Positions 1-8,910 of a stretch of 11,040 nt of DNA are shown here, piece after piece. Below the pieces are notes generated by a model. The model ran no database searches. It saw only the letters and a program-made list of their open reading frames with translations, and was not told the DNA's origin. Numbering within the stretch: the first letter of the stretch is position 1; each line of letters begins with the position of its first letter. Source of the DNA: Willaertia magna (Eukaryota > Heterolobosea > Eutetramitea > Acrasida > Naegleriidae). The translations under genes were made by a program, and so were the position numbers. The stretch spans positions 1 to 11,040 of the forward strand of contig CADWAF010000296.1 of the NCBI GenBank assembly GCA_902984215.1, written 5' to 3'.

Positions 1-95
1 GGAGAAGGTGTTGTTGCGGTTTGAAATTGTTTGGATTGGGAAGCTGCTGTGGTACTGCTTAATGTTTTTCTAGAGTTTATTCCTTTTCGTTTCAT
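1..95 (-). CDS. 5' end of a gene running off the left edge; basic, Ser/Thr/Gln-rich N-terminus
   Basis: On the minus strand an ATG at 95-93 opens a frame that stays open for 31 codons to the window edge. The protein begins MKRKGINSRK and continues rich in Ser, Thr, Gln and Ala. This is typical of a disordered, positively charged N-terminal tail, as in many nuclear proteins, though that is only a hint. The ATG follows a run of A (plus-strand T 96-100), like the A-rich leaders of other genes here. A GC-rich palindrome with an E2F-like core lies about 60-85 bp upstream. Too little is visible to name the product. The start could be displaced if an upstream coding exon exists, but no in-frame candidate was seen. 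Confidence 0.55.
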   Translation of the reverse strand, partial: MKRKGINSRKTLSSTTAASQSKQFQTATTPS

Positions 96-155
96 TTTTT
101 TTAAAATAATTTTTTGAAAAACGGCTGGGAACAGTTTTGTTTGGAGGGAAAATAA

Positions 156-181
156 GAGGCGGGAAAAAATGCTCCCGCCTC
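156..181. promoter_or_regulatory. GC-rich palindrome with E2F-like core upstream of the left-edge gene
   Basis: Two perfect 9-bp arms, gaggcggga (156-164) and tcccgcctc (173-181), flank an 8-nt spacer. The left arm plus spacer contains GCGGGAAA (159-166), which matches the E2F/DP consensus TTTSSCGC read on the other strand. The element stands out from the very AT-rich flanks and lies 61-86 bp upstream of the minus-strand ATG at 95. It could be a paired transcription-factor site or a transcribed hairpin. The E2F reading rests on motif resemblance only. Confidence 0.45.
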
Positions 182-313
182 GCCAGGTTTGTGTGAAGAA
201 TTTTGGAATCATAATTATGAAATCTTAAAAAATTTATAATTAATAAAAAATTTTAAAATAATAAAAAAAATAAATTCGTTCTATTTAAATTTCTTCCAGA
301 TTTGTATTTAAAT

Positions 314-431
314 ATCTACGGCCATACCACTGTGAAAGCACCTCATCCCGTCCGATTTGAGAAGTTAAGCACAGTAGGGCTACATTAGTACTGAGATGGG
401 AGACTTCTCGGGAACCTGTAGTGCTGTAGAT
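314..431 (+). rRNA. 5S ribosomal RNA
   Basis: This is a complete 118-nt 5S rRNA gene. It has the eukaryotic opening CTACGGCCATACCAC, the internal A-box region (GAAGTTAAGCA at 361-371) and the C-box region (TACTGAGATGGGAGAC near 389-404). The closing stem is perfect: atctac (314-319) pairs with gtagat (426-431). Length agrees with the usual 118-121 nt. RNA polymerase III with TFIIIA would read it from these internal boxes, and a T-run terminator follows directly. It is a single copy in this window, between protein genes rather than in an rDNA repeat, and is divergent from the left-edge gene and convergent with BBS9. Confidence 0.96.
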
Positions 432-439
432 TTTATTTT
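431..439 (+). terminator. Pol III T-run terminator of the 5S gene
   Basis: TTTTATTTT begins at the last base of the closing 5S stem. A run of four T residues is the standard RNA polymerase III stop, and the second T4 run gives a backup. No such run occurs inside the 5S sequence. Confidence 0.8.
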
Positions 440-564
440 GGTGCTGTTAATTGCTGGTCATAAAGCGATTGTACTTAGTTTGGAATTTAAATGTAAAATC
501 TTTAATTGTTTTAAATTTTTTAAAGTTTAAGATATTTAATTTTTTTTGCCATTTATTGTAATAT

Positions 565-3309
565 TTATTTCTTTTTTTCTTTCACTTGTTGTTGTTCCTT
601 TTCTGCAGGTAAAAGTTTAAAGTTATGTAATCTATCAAATACTAAGGCAAATCTCTTCTTTAGTTTCGTTGTGTTTTGTAATTCTTCAGGTTCTTCTATT
701 GGTTTATCTTTAGGATTTTTAGTTAACGTTGTAGATAACAGGAAAGCTAGTGCAGAATCGACAGTTTCTTCCCATCCAGGAATGTCATCATTCACTACTG
801 GGGTAATGTAATTTTCCAATACCTCCATCTCATTGTCACTCAATCCTATGTTTAGTTGAATTAATAAAAGTATTAAGGAAGTGGAACAGGATAATGAATG
901 GGATAGTATCTTTAAAGAGGATTGAGTTTTATCTATCTTTAAACTTGTATTTAGTATTTCACTGTAAGTATTTTCAAATAAAGTATCTAAGCTATTGATA
1001 GATGTAGGATTTTTATCTTTGTATCTAATTAACAATCTTTTTTGGATACTTCTAAATTGATGTGCTAAATTATCCAATTGCTCATAGTAAACCTTCAATC
1101 CCTTTCTATTCTTGAAATGTTCATCAATGACATCAAAATAAGAATAAAAAGGTATATTCTCTGTAAACTCTATTTTTAAGGGTGTTGTTTCCTCTTTTTG
1201 CATTACCTGCGAACAATCTTTCAGTCTTCTAATTAATTCCTTGGACATTATAAATAAAGTTTCAAAACTGGAGGATTGTATTCTATATCTTCCTGCATTC
1301 TTAGATATTAAAACTGTCACATCTAGCCCATTTGAGAATTGAAATGTTAAAATGTTATCTGAAACTAAATTCTTTGTTTCTATGTCATCATGAGATATTA
1401 AATCCTCAAATAAGCTTAGCATTGGTAAGGGTAATCTGTTTGTTTCAAGTGTGACCTTGTGGGTTGTGATCTTTTTTGCTGGAATAATGGAACCACAGAG
1501 GCCAAAAGGTAAAAGAAAATTACAAAAGGCAGTTTTTGGTTGTTGTGAAGTTGGGTCATGATATATTGCTGTAATGCTTGCTTCCAATGTTCTTGGGGTA
1601 CAATCATTTCCTCCATAAACTGTAATTGGCATAATAACTGGGGTTATTTGTGATCCACCCTCTAAAAATGGTAAATAAATAATTTAAAGTTATTAATTAC
1701 TTACTTAAGGTTTCAATATATATTGTTGGTTGGGTAACATAAAAAGGTTTCTCTACATTTATATTTAACATTAAATTTTCTAAAATACTATCCTCACCAG
1801 TAAAACTAAGGTATAGTTTAATTGTCACTCTTTTATGTTCAGCATTGGCACTGAACGACTCAGGATCTACTGAGTTAGGAATTTGAGCTCTTATTATTAA
1901 TCGTTCCACCATTTCATCTTTTTGATTTCTCTTTGTTCTTCTTATAATTTGTTGTAATCTCTTCGTCTCCTCCTCTAACTGCTCATAATCTACATCTTTA
2001 GCCTCAAGTGTAGGCACTGGATTAGAAATCGCACCTGTTCCCAGATAGTTGACCGTAAGATTTCCCTCGTCATCCAATAAAACAATCATACCCTTAATTC
2101 CGGCAAATGTACCAATCTTAACACTAACGGGTATGGTGCTAGTACCTGCAGCCCATATTAATTTTGGATCTTTATAAACCATTAAAGTTTTGTTATGAGT
2201 TGCCAACAACAACTTTTGTTTTTGAGCTAAATGAAATTAAATAAATTTTATGAATTAAATACCTACTCGAATCATTGCCCGTTCTATATAACTCTGCAGC
2301 AGCTGGAAAATAATCCAATCGCATTTGTGAAGACAATTCTCCATTTTCTTTAATTGTAAAAAGTGTATGTTCACCAACTACAATAACTTCTGTTTGCCCT
2401 GAAGAAACATTTTGACTATATCTTCCAACAAATATATCGTACACTTCCTCTCCTACATTAACAGTCCAAGTAGCCTTTACTTTCTTACCATTCACTTGTT
2501 CCTTTTGATTAGATCCAGATGAGGCAGCTAACATTTGATATCTAATTAAAAACATTATTAAAAAAACAAAATTCCAATAATTATTACTTACTTGTATGCC
2601 TCAACTTCCATTGAAGAATTATAAGTAACAAAACAATCAATTGATTTACTATAACAAATAGGACCTGGTATTAAACTCGTCGAAAGAAATCTTTGAAATG
2701 TAAAATGATCTTGTTCATAAAAAGAAAGTTGTCCATCGAAAGATTGTATACAAACAAAATCTTTTCCAAATGCTCCACCAAAAGGTCCATAACAAAAATT
2801 AAAGGCAAGTCTTTGTAATGGATGTTCATAATACAAATGTACAGAATATCCTTCTATTTGATTTGATGTTGATTCTTTAGGATCATTACCTAGAAAATCA
2901 CCATTATTTGTTCCTTCCTTAATAATTGTATATACAGCAAATTTTCTAGGCATGAGAACTCCTAAGGCATTGTCCTTGGAATTTCTTTCAAAACAACAAG
3001 TATTTAGACAATAAAGCTAGGGTTAAAACACTTTCCGAAAGTGAAAGGAAATACTTACGGAATGAATTTACCAATCTCTACTTGTAGGATAGGCGCCTCT
3101 AATTGTTTTTCTAATAATAAATCAGTAGGAAAATAAGCATTCTTTTGAGGTTTATATATCCTTAACATTCCTGATAAACTTCCTACTACAATTTTATCTC
3201 CTCCAGTTCTCTCATTATCTACATCTCCTACACATAAAGATCCTCTATCAAATTCCTCTCCAACACCACATTTTATTCCCCACCATTCTCTAACCCTAAA
3301 TAATGACAT
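565..3309 (-). CDS. BBS9: BBS9 / PTHB1, BBSome subunit (five exons, 845 aa)
   Basis: BBS9 is a core subunit of the BBSome, the coat-like complex that moves membrane proteins in and out of cilia with IFT. My exons on the minus strand are 3309-3059, 2984-2592, 2541-2267, 2226-1705 and 1661-565; introns are 74, 50, 40 and 43 nt. All begin GT (GTAAGT three times, GTAGGT once) and end AG, and frame is kept throughout (2538 nt). The start MSLFRVREWW matches the family opening MSLFKARDWW. Residues 1 to about 370 form the N-terminal beta-propeller region, with family-like blocks LLLEKQLEAPILQVEIGKF, FDGQLSFYEQ and EVEAYKYQMLAA, the last created across an intron. A coiled coil (YEQLEEETKRLQQIIRR) lies near 387-403. 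The C-terminal region has family-like KVTLETNRLPLPMLSLF, RYRIQSSSFE and GWEETVDSALAFLL, then a short Lys/Glu/Gln tail. Human BBS9 is 887 aa, so this is essentially full length. An AATAAA lies 8 bp past the stop. Confidence 0.96.
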
Positions 3310-3335
3310 TTTTTCTTTTTGTAATTTTAAAAAAT

Positions 3336-3342
3336 GGCGGGA
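3336..3342 (-). promoter_or_regulatory. TCCCGCC motif just upstream of the BBS9 start
   Basis: Read on the minus strand this is TCTCCCGCCATTTTTT, about 27 bp upstream of the BBS9 ATG. It sits in a 114-bp spacer that is otherwise almost pure A/T. The seven-base core is the same as in the palindrome before the left-edge gene. It may be a transcription-factor site or lie in the 5' leader. It matches the core of an E2F site but lacks the flanking TTT on the expected side. Confidence 0.35.
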
Positions 3343-3345
3343 GAA

Positions 3346-3402
3346 CTATAAAATAATTATATAAAATTATTAAAATTTTAATCATAAAATTATAATACTT
3401 AC
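3346..3402 (-). other. Intron-like segment between the NAP1 stop and the BBS9 start
   Basis: Minus-strand positions 3402-3346 start with a full GTAAGTAT donor and end TTTTATAG. The 57-nt length sits within the 40-74 nt range of the small introns in these two genes, and the interior is entirely A/T apart from one G. It lies between the NAP1 stop (3424) and the BBS9 ATG (3309). If real it would be a 5'-leader intron of BBS9, with a short first exon directly behind NAP1, or an intron in a NAP1 3' UTR or read-through transcript. AT-rich DNA can produce such a pair by chance. Confidence 0.35.
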
Positions 3403-3423
3403 AATTTAAAATAAATAATCTTT

Positions 3424-6400
3424 TTATTGATTTTCTTCTACATTAGCTAAATTTACACCACTACTAGTTGCTGGAATGCTAGCTCCTAAACTAGTATTAA
3501 TATTTTGATTTGTTCCAACCACATTTTCAACAGCAATATCATTTTCTGCTTGATGAGGTTCAAATGTTTTCACATAAGTTGTTCTAATTAATGGATAAGG
3601 TAATAAATCTTCAAATACACTCATTTCTAAATGTTTAGCTGTCTTTACAGTTCTATCAATAAATATTGTACATGAATCAGTTTGTCTTTCAAAACCTCTT
3701 GTTCCTCTCATATGTAAAAGAAGCATTGCTGAAAATTCTGCAAAACGATTATAATCTTTTTCTAATTCTTTAATATTATTTGATTTAATGGAATGTACTG
3801 CTGTCATTAATTTATGGAATGCATTAATAGATAAATGGATATTTGTACTCCATCCTTCTAAATTAACGTCATAACTATCTTTCCATGTCTTTTCTAATAA
3901 TGTTAATGCAGCAAATGCTAAAGGAAGAACTTCCCAAACTTGTGATCTATCAACTAATGGTGCAATCTTTAATCTTAAAGAGTGATCTACATCATTAAAA
4001 CCACAATCTGTTGCTAATGAATCAACTGTTAAATATTTTGGATCACCATAATAATTTGGTGGATATTGTTGATATGCAGCATCAACTACATCATAAATTG
4101 CAGGAATATTTCTTCTTACACATGTTTGTAAAGCTTTTTGTAAATTTTCTCTAAATTCAAACATACCACCTAATTGAATTAAAATTGTCATTGCTGGTTC
4201 TAATGGAAGTAATCCAGATCTTAATTTCTTATCAATAATAAATTTATCATCATAAATCTTACTTTCAACATCTTTTAATTGATTATTTGTTTGTGAAAGG
4301 ACTTCTCTCAATTTTTCACAACGAACATAAATCTCATTCAAAAGATATTGATTTAATACTCTAACACCATATGGACCACATAATTGAGCAAAAGCCTTTA
4401 ACTCTGTATAATCTACATATCCTTCTACATTATAACTTTGAATTGGTGTATTTGATGTAGAAACAAATGTTTGTCTATTTGGATAATATACAGTTCTATA
4501 TTTTTGTGGATCTGACACCAATTCAGTAAACCATTGAGCATAAACACAAATTGTATTTAAAGATTCACCTGATTTGACAACTGTAAATGAAGAATCAACA
4601 TAATCTAAATTTACAAATTGTTCCAAGAAAGCATTCATAACTAATTCTTCAGTATTAATATTAGCACATTGTTCAATAACCTTCAATGAAGACATGAAAG
4701 AATTTAATTCACCTAATAATTCACTTGGTGTAATAAACTTTGGTGGTAATAAATCATTCTTCATCGTTTTTGCATTCATCTCAATCGTTGAAGTAATCTT
4801 CTTAATATATTCACTAACATATTCTTCTAAAACGGAACGTAAATATTCAACTGGATAAAATACAGTATCGTAAACAATAATTTCTTCATATCTACTTAAT
4901 GAGAATAATAATTGTGTCATATTTCTTTCTAATTCTCTCATTTCATTAATTGTATTATTTTCAAAATGACTTTCCAATCCAGGAACATTTTGATCATCGA
5001 CATTATTATAATTATTCTTTTTAGAACCATATTTCTTTAATATTTGAATTGCTGCAACTTCACCACCAATTTGTTTCATTAACATTCTATAACCAATATT
5101 TGAATTTAATTTATCTAATGCTTCAATAATTCTTTTAACAATTTTATCCATCATTACTTCAGCAACACCTACACAAATATTACCAATTTTGTTTCTTAAA
5201 TTTGCATTTAATTTTGGATGAATATTATCTGGATAAGTATTTAAAATTCTAATAAAAGCAGTTGAGTACAATGCTTGTGATTTACTGACATATAATCCTT
5301 CTGTAAAGATTGTATCAACATCATTCTTATAATAATATAATTGTTTTAAAGAACCTAATTCAACTAATTCTTCATATAAACCATCAACATGTTTAGAAAA
5401 TACAACAATTTTCATCATTGTATTAAATAATTGTTGTGTTTTATGTTCTGTTAAAGCTTGTTTAAATTGATAACCTGATAAGAATGCTTCTAATCTTCTC
5501 CAATTTAATCTCATTGCTTCAAAATCTTCAGTTGTTTGAATATCATTTAAAATACTATCCATTACATGTAAAACTTTAGCTTGATCTAATCTTGCTTTAT
5601 TTTCTTCAATTAAACCTTTTAATTTATTATAATATAATCCTCTCATAATATTTAAACTATATTTTCTAATAACTTCTTTATGAATCATACATACATAAAT
5701 CATTTCATCAACTAAATAAATCATTTCACTAATATGAGTTTCTTTAACTTCTTTAAATTTACGTTGACCTGTTTTTGGAACGTAACCATTATGATTAAAA
5801 TACCACATAATTTCACTTTTTGCCATTGAAATTGCAGCTAAAACTAAATTTAATTTTGGACCTAATAATCCAGGAGAATCCTTCATCATATTCAATAAAG
5901 ATTTTAATTGTAATCTTAAATAATTTCTTAATTCTTTATGATAATCATGACATTTCTCTGCAGCAATCTCACTAACTTCTTTTAAAGTTTTACTTTCCTT
6001 TTTTAATTCAGGGAATTTTTTAATCATTACATATTCTTTATAAGCTTCATGTATATTATATACTTCATCACCATATAAACAGATAACCAAGTTATTTACT
6101 AATACTCTTTGTAAGAGGATTTCATAACAACGGATTGGTATTTCTTTCTTTTTTTTATGAGCAACTACAGGTGTTATTTTTACAATTTTATCTGGTGTTC
6201 TGGTTAATGCATCGGGACAACAGGAATAAATAATGGAGATCCATTCTACTAATTCTTGATAACTACTGAGATATTGATAGGTCTAATTGTGGTTTATGAA
6301 TATTTTAATATTATTATTTTAATACAATAGTATTAATATTGTAGTTTTTGTTTGAAAAGAGGTATATTGATTGGCGGGAAAGGTTTTTGTAGTGGGATGG

Positions 6401-7252
6401 TTAGGAGCGGGAAAGAAGCGTTAGGGTTAGAATACAAAAAAAAATAGGCTAACAAGTAGTACTTACTTCTTCAACGGCAGGGAATGGGATTCTATCTGGT
6501 TCTGATAACATTTCTAAAGGTCTCTTAAGATTTAAGTTTTGGAAAGTTACTCTTTCAAAAGCAGGTATTAAACCTATTAATGCTTTACCGACTTGATCTT
6601 GAATGGTAAACCAACGTTCTTGGAATTTAGGGATTGGATTTTCAAAATCTCTAAATAATTGCCAAACACGTTGAATATTAGGTTCGGATGATCCATTTAA
6701 TTTGAAATAACTTAGATTGAATAAACAAACGACCAACTCTTTATCTTTAATTCTATTTAATAATAATATTAATTTAACATAACCAACTAACATTTGCAAA
6801 TAATCATAACAAGTTAAAAAGTTAACATCTTGAACAAATTCAATATTAGCATTAGTTGCCATTTCATTAATCGTTTGTTGTGCATGTTCAGTCCATTGTA
6901 AAATTTCTTTAAAAGTAGTATATATAGGATGAACTTGATTAAATAACGTTGTCATATTATTTTGTACCCAATCGTATCCTTGAATTTTTTCTAATTCATC
7001 CATTGATAATTGAGGTGCATCTTTTAATAATCTTGTAAATAATCTTTTCATATCTACATTTGTAGTACTTTTCATTACATCAGGTTTTAGTTCATTATCA
7101 TTTAAATCTGTTTTAATAGTATATAAACGTTGTAACAACGCTTCAGAGTGTTGTTTTAAAATAAATAACTAAAAGAAAATATAAATTTCGGATCAAAAAG
7201 TTAAAAAAAGTGTTAACAATTTACTACATACTTTTTCTGCTACTTTTGCCAT
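3424..7252 (-). CDS. NAP1: NAP1 / NCKAP1 (HEM family), SCAR/WAVE complex subunit (three exons, 1193 aa)
   Basis: NAP1 is the large scaffold subunit of the SCAR/WAVE regulatory complex. It pairs with PIR121/CYFIP and links Rac signalling to Arp2/3-driven actin assembly at the leading edge. My exons are 7252-7232, 7168-6467 and 6282-3424, all phase 0, with introns of 63 and 184 nt (GTATGT..TTTTAG and GTAAGT..ATTAG). Together they give 3582 nt. The tiny first exon encodes MAKVAEK; joined to exon 2 it reads KVAEKLFILKQHSEALLQRL, which aligns well with the start of animal NCKAP1. Exon 2 ends VEE and exon 3 opens TYQYLSSYQELVEW, as in the family. Further landmarks are DEVYNIHEA (about 313-321), PGLLGPKLNLVLAAISMAKS (about 378-397) and the C-terminal LLPYPLIRTTYVKTF (1134-1148), followed by a 45-residue polar tail that may be lineage-specific. 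Human NCKAP1 is 1128 aa. The stop codon is embedded in an AATAAA (CAATAAAAAG). Starting exon 3 inside the frame near 6090 would lose conserved residues. Confidence 0.95.
6283..6466 (-). other. Long NAP1 intron 2 with GC-rich motif cluster
   Basis: This 184-nt intron is two to four times longer than the other introns here (40-74 nt). Its 3' half (6283-6360) is ordinary A/T. Its 5' half (about 6361-6430) is G-rich on the plus strand and carries GCGGGAAA at 6374-6381 and again at 6407-6414, plus TTAGGGTTAG at 6421-6430. Both splice sites are good and phase is kept, so the intron call itself is firm. The motif block may be a regulatory element or part of an unrecognised transcript. Confidence 0.6.
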
Positions 7253-7563
7253 TTTTTAATAAGTTGGAAATTGTTAACAACTTGTAATTTTGTTTTATTG
7301 TTTTGAAAAAAGATTCTTGTCTTGTTTCTAAAATTTCAAAAAATTAAATAATCGTATGTTACAGCAAAAGACAAGTCTTTAATAAACTTAAATAATAACA
7401 AAATTATTGATAAAATCATTTGTTAATAATAAATCAAAATCGGCACGCAACGGACATTTATAATTAGTACAATAAACAGACCTTAATTTGTCATGCTGAT
7501 TCTTTTTTACAACACTTAAATTTCAATAAAAAATATAATTATAAAACAAATTAAACAACAACA
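7253..7563. promoter_or_regulatory. Divergent intergenic region between NAP1 and the DUF2867-like gene
   Basis: This 311-bp stretch separates two start codons that point away from each other, so both promoters presumably lie here. It is AT-rich with no open coding frame. It contains a perfect 10-bp palindrome TTGTTAACAA at 7271-7280, close to the NAP1 start. It also has an inverted pair CTTGTCTT (7316-7323) / AAGACAAG (7368-7375), and the slightly GC-richer patch CGGCACGCAACGGAC at 7441-7455. No clear TATA box or E2F-like site was seen. Which elements serve which gene cannot be told from sequence alone. Confidence 0.5.
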
Positions 7564-8313
7564 ATGAAAAAACAATTAATTTTATTCGGAATTGGAGCTT
7601 TACTATTTGACTATTTCTATATTAATAAATCGTGTGAAATTAAACCAATTTCATTAAGCTTTAACCCATTTACAAAGACAACAAACACGAATAACAATAC
7701 TACAACAATAGCTGTACAAAATGAAGAGAACAACAATTTTACTTTATTAGAACGTTATAAAGATCAAACATTTTATGAAGATCATTTTGTTACTGAACTT
7801 GTCATTACTGGTAATAACAGTATTAACAATTATAATAATGACAATAAAGAAAATGGTAATAATGAAATTACAATTGAAGATTTAGCAAAAGCATTCTTTA
7901 CTTCTCCAGTATTTACACCAGAATTAAATTTAATTTCAACAAAAACTAAAGATGAAATTAATAATCAAATGAAATTTATTGTTGGCGAATCTATTGGACC
8001 ATTTGAAATTACAAAGAGTGAAAATAATGAAATTTTATTTCATGCAAAAATTGGAGCAAATTCATTAACTTGGTTAAAAGTTGTAAAAGTCACTAAAAAT
8101 AGTTTAAGTAAAGATTACAAAAGTAATAATAATGATAGTGACAGTGACAGTACTAATAACAAGTATGAATTACATTTTGGTTCTGCTTTATTTGATAGAT
8201 CATTATTTGGTAAAATGATAATGTGTACATTCCTTCCATTTCATTATATTTATTCTCGTTATTTATTGGCTGGAGCAAAAAGAAGGTTACAACAACTATT
8301 TGATAATAAATAG
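7564..8313 (+). CDS. Membrane-anchored or secreted DUF2867-like protein (249 aa)
   Basis: This is a single-exon gene starting MKKQLILFGIGALLFDYFYI, a hydrophobic segment that could be a signal peptide or N-terminal anchor (residues 4-20). An Asn/Thr-rich linker (about 38-60) follows. The rest resembles the DUF2867 layout known mainly from bacterial proteins: YEDHFVTELVI (71-81), LAKAFFTSPVFTPEL (107-121), the best-matching block VGESIGPFEI (140-149), TWLKVVKVTK (169-178), and a C-terminal LFGKMIMCTFLPFHYIYSRY (214-233) comparable to the family's G-R-x-Y-x-x-x-V-x-P-F-H-x-x-I segment. Asn- and Asp/Ser-rich insertions (82-100, 186-199) interrupt the domain, a common habit in AT-rich protist genes. 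The function of the family is not established. The ATG follows an A-rich leader, and AATAAA occurs at 8371-8376. I am sure it is a gene and moderately sure of the family. Confidence 0.8.
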   Translation: MKKQLILFGIGALLFDYFYINKSCEIKPISLSFNPFTKTTNTNNNTTTIAVQNEENNNFTLLERYKDQTFYEDHFVTELVITGNNSINNYNNDNKENGNNEITIEDLAKAFFTSPVFTPELNLISTKTKDEINNQMKFIVGESIGPFEITKSENNEILFHAKIGANSLTWLKVVKVTKNSLSKDYKSNNNDSDSDSTNNKYELHFGSALFDRSLFGKMIMCTFLPFHYIYSRYLLAGAKRRLQQLFDNK

Positions 8314-8316
8314 CTT

Positions 8317-8348
8317 ATTGCTTAATTAATTAATTGCTTAGTTAATTA
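8317..8348. repeat. Two tandem copies of a 16-bp AT-rich unit
   Basis: ATTGCTTAATTAATTA (8317-8332) is followed directly by ATTGCTTAGTTAATTA (8333-8348), with 15 of 16 bases identical. It starts four bases after the stop of the DUF2867-like gene, so it lies in the 3' UTR. It looks like a local slippage duplication. Confidence 0.75.
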
Positions 8349-8440
8349 ACAAATATTGACCTATATTGTAAATAAAATTACAAAATATTTAAATGACATA
8401 AATTAAATTTATTTCAAACAAATAAACATGAAAATATTTT

Positions 8441-8910
8441 AAAGATTTTATTATTGATAAATTATTTAAAAAACAAACCATTTCATTAACAAAACCTTTA
8501 CCAAACTATTTACTGAAACTATTTATTTAAACGGAAATAAATATTAATGAAAAGAAATTAAAATTTTATAATTTTTATAATTTAAAAAATGTTGGACATG
8601 TTAATATTTCTGGAATGTGTTTAAAAAAAAATGTTAAATATTTAGAGGCAATGAGTACAAAATTAGAAGATAAATATTTAATTTCATTAAAAAGTTTAAA
8701 TTTATATTATTGTGAAAGTGTACTGGTGAAGGTTTACACAATGTAATTAATTTAACATCTCTAACTAAGAATTGTCTCAACATAAATTTAAGATATTTGT
8801 TTAAATAATTTAACAAACTAAACAAAACTTCAAATGAAAAATTAACAAGTGGAGGAACCTCTATAACAAAACTAAATGTTTCTTGTTGTAACAACGTTAC
8901 AGTAAAATGA
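8441..8910 (+). pseudogene. Decayed F-box/leucine-rich-repeat protein gene
   Basis: In one plus-strand frame 8441-8719 encodes a conceptual product with KPLPNYLLKLF (8492-8524), like the first helix of an F-box, then LRR-like pieces: NLKNVGHVNISG and LKSLNLYYCESV. The frame breaks at 8720-8721 and resumes at 8722 with TGEGLHNVINLTSLTK, the normal continuation of such a repeat. That second frame carries an in-frame TAA at 8806-8808 but continues to read LRR-like (TSITKLNVSCCNNVTV) up to the TGA at 8908. A further TAA lies at 8528-8530. Two stops and one frameshift, no usable ATG, and AT-drifted sequence indicate a dead gene or gene fragment. F-box/LRR proteins are usually ubiquitin-ligase adaptors and form large families in Naegleria. 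The opposite-strand open frame is a shadow. No intron with proper ends would repair the breaks. Confidence 0.65.

Noticed and set aside
1416..1616. 66-codon minus-strand open frame inside BBS9 exon 5
   Set aside because: It overlaps conserved BBS9 coding sequence in another frame and has no family-like content; it is a shadow.
3020..6430. TTAGGG/telobox-like strings (3018-3025, 3288-3297, 6421-6430) as interstitial telomere repeats
   Set aside because: Each is a single short unit, and one lies inside BBS9 coding sequence; there is no tandem array.
8634..8894. 86-codon minus-strand open frame
   Set aside because: It lies opposite the F-box/LRR fossil, and its Leu/Phe/Asn-rich composition is what the complement of that reading would give.
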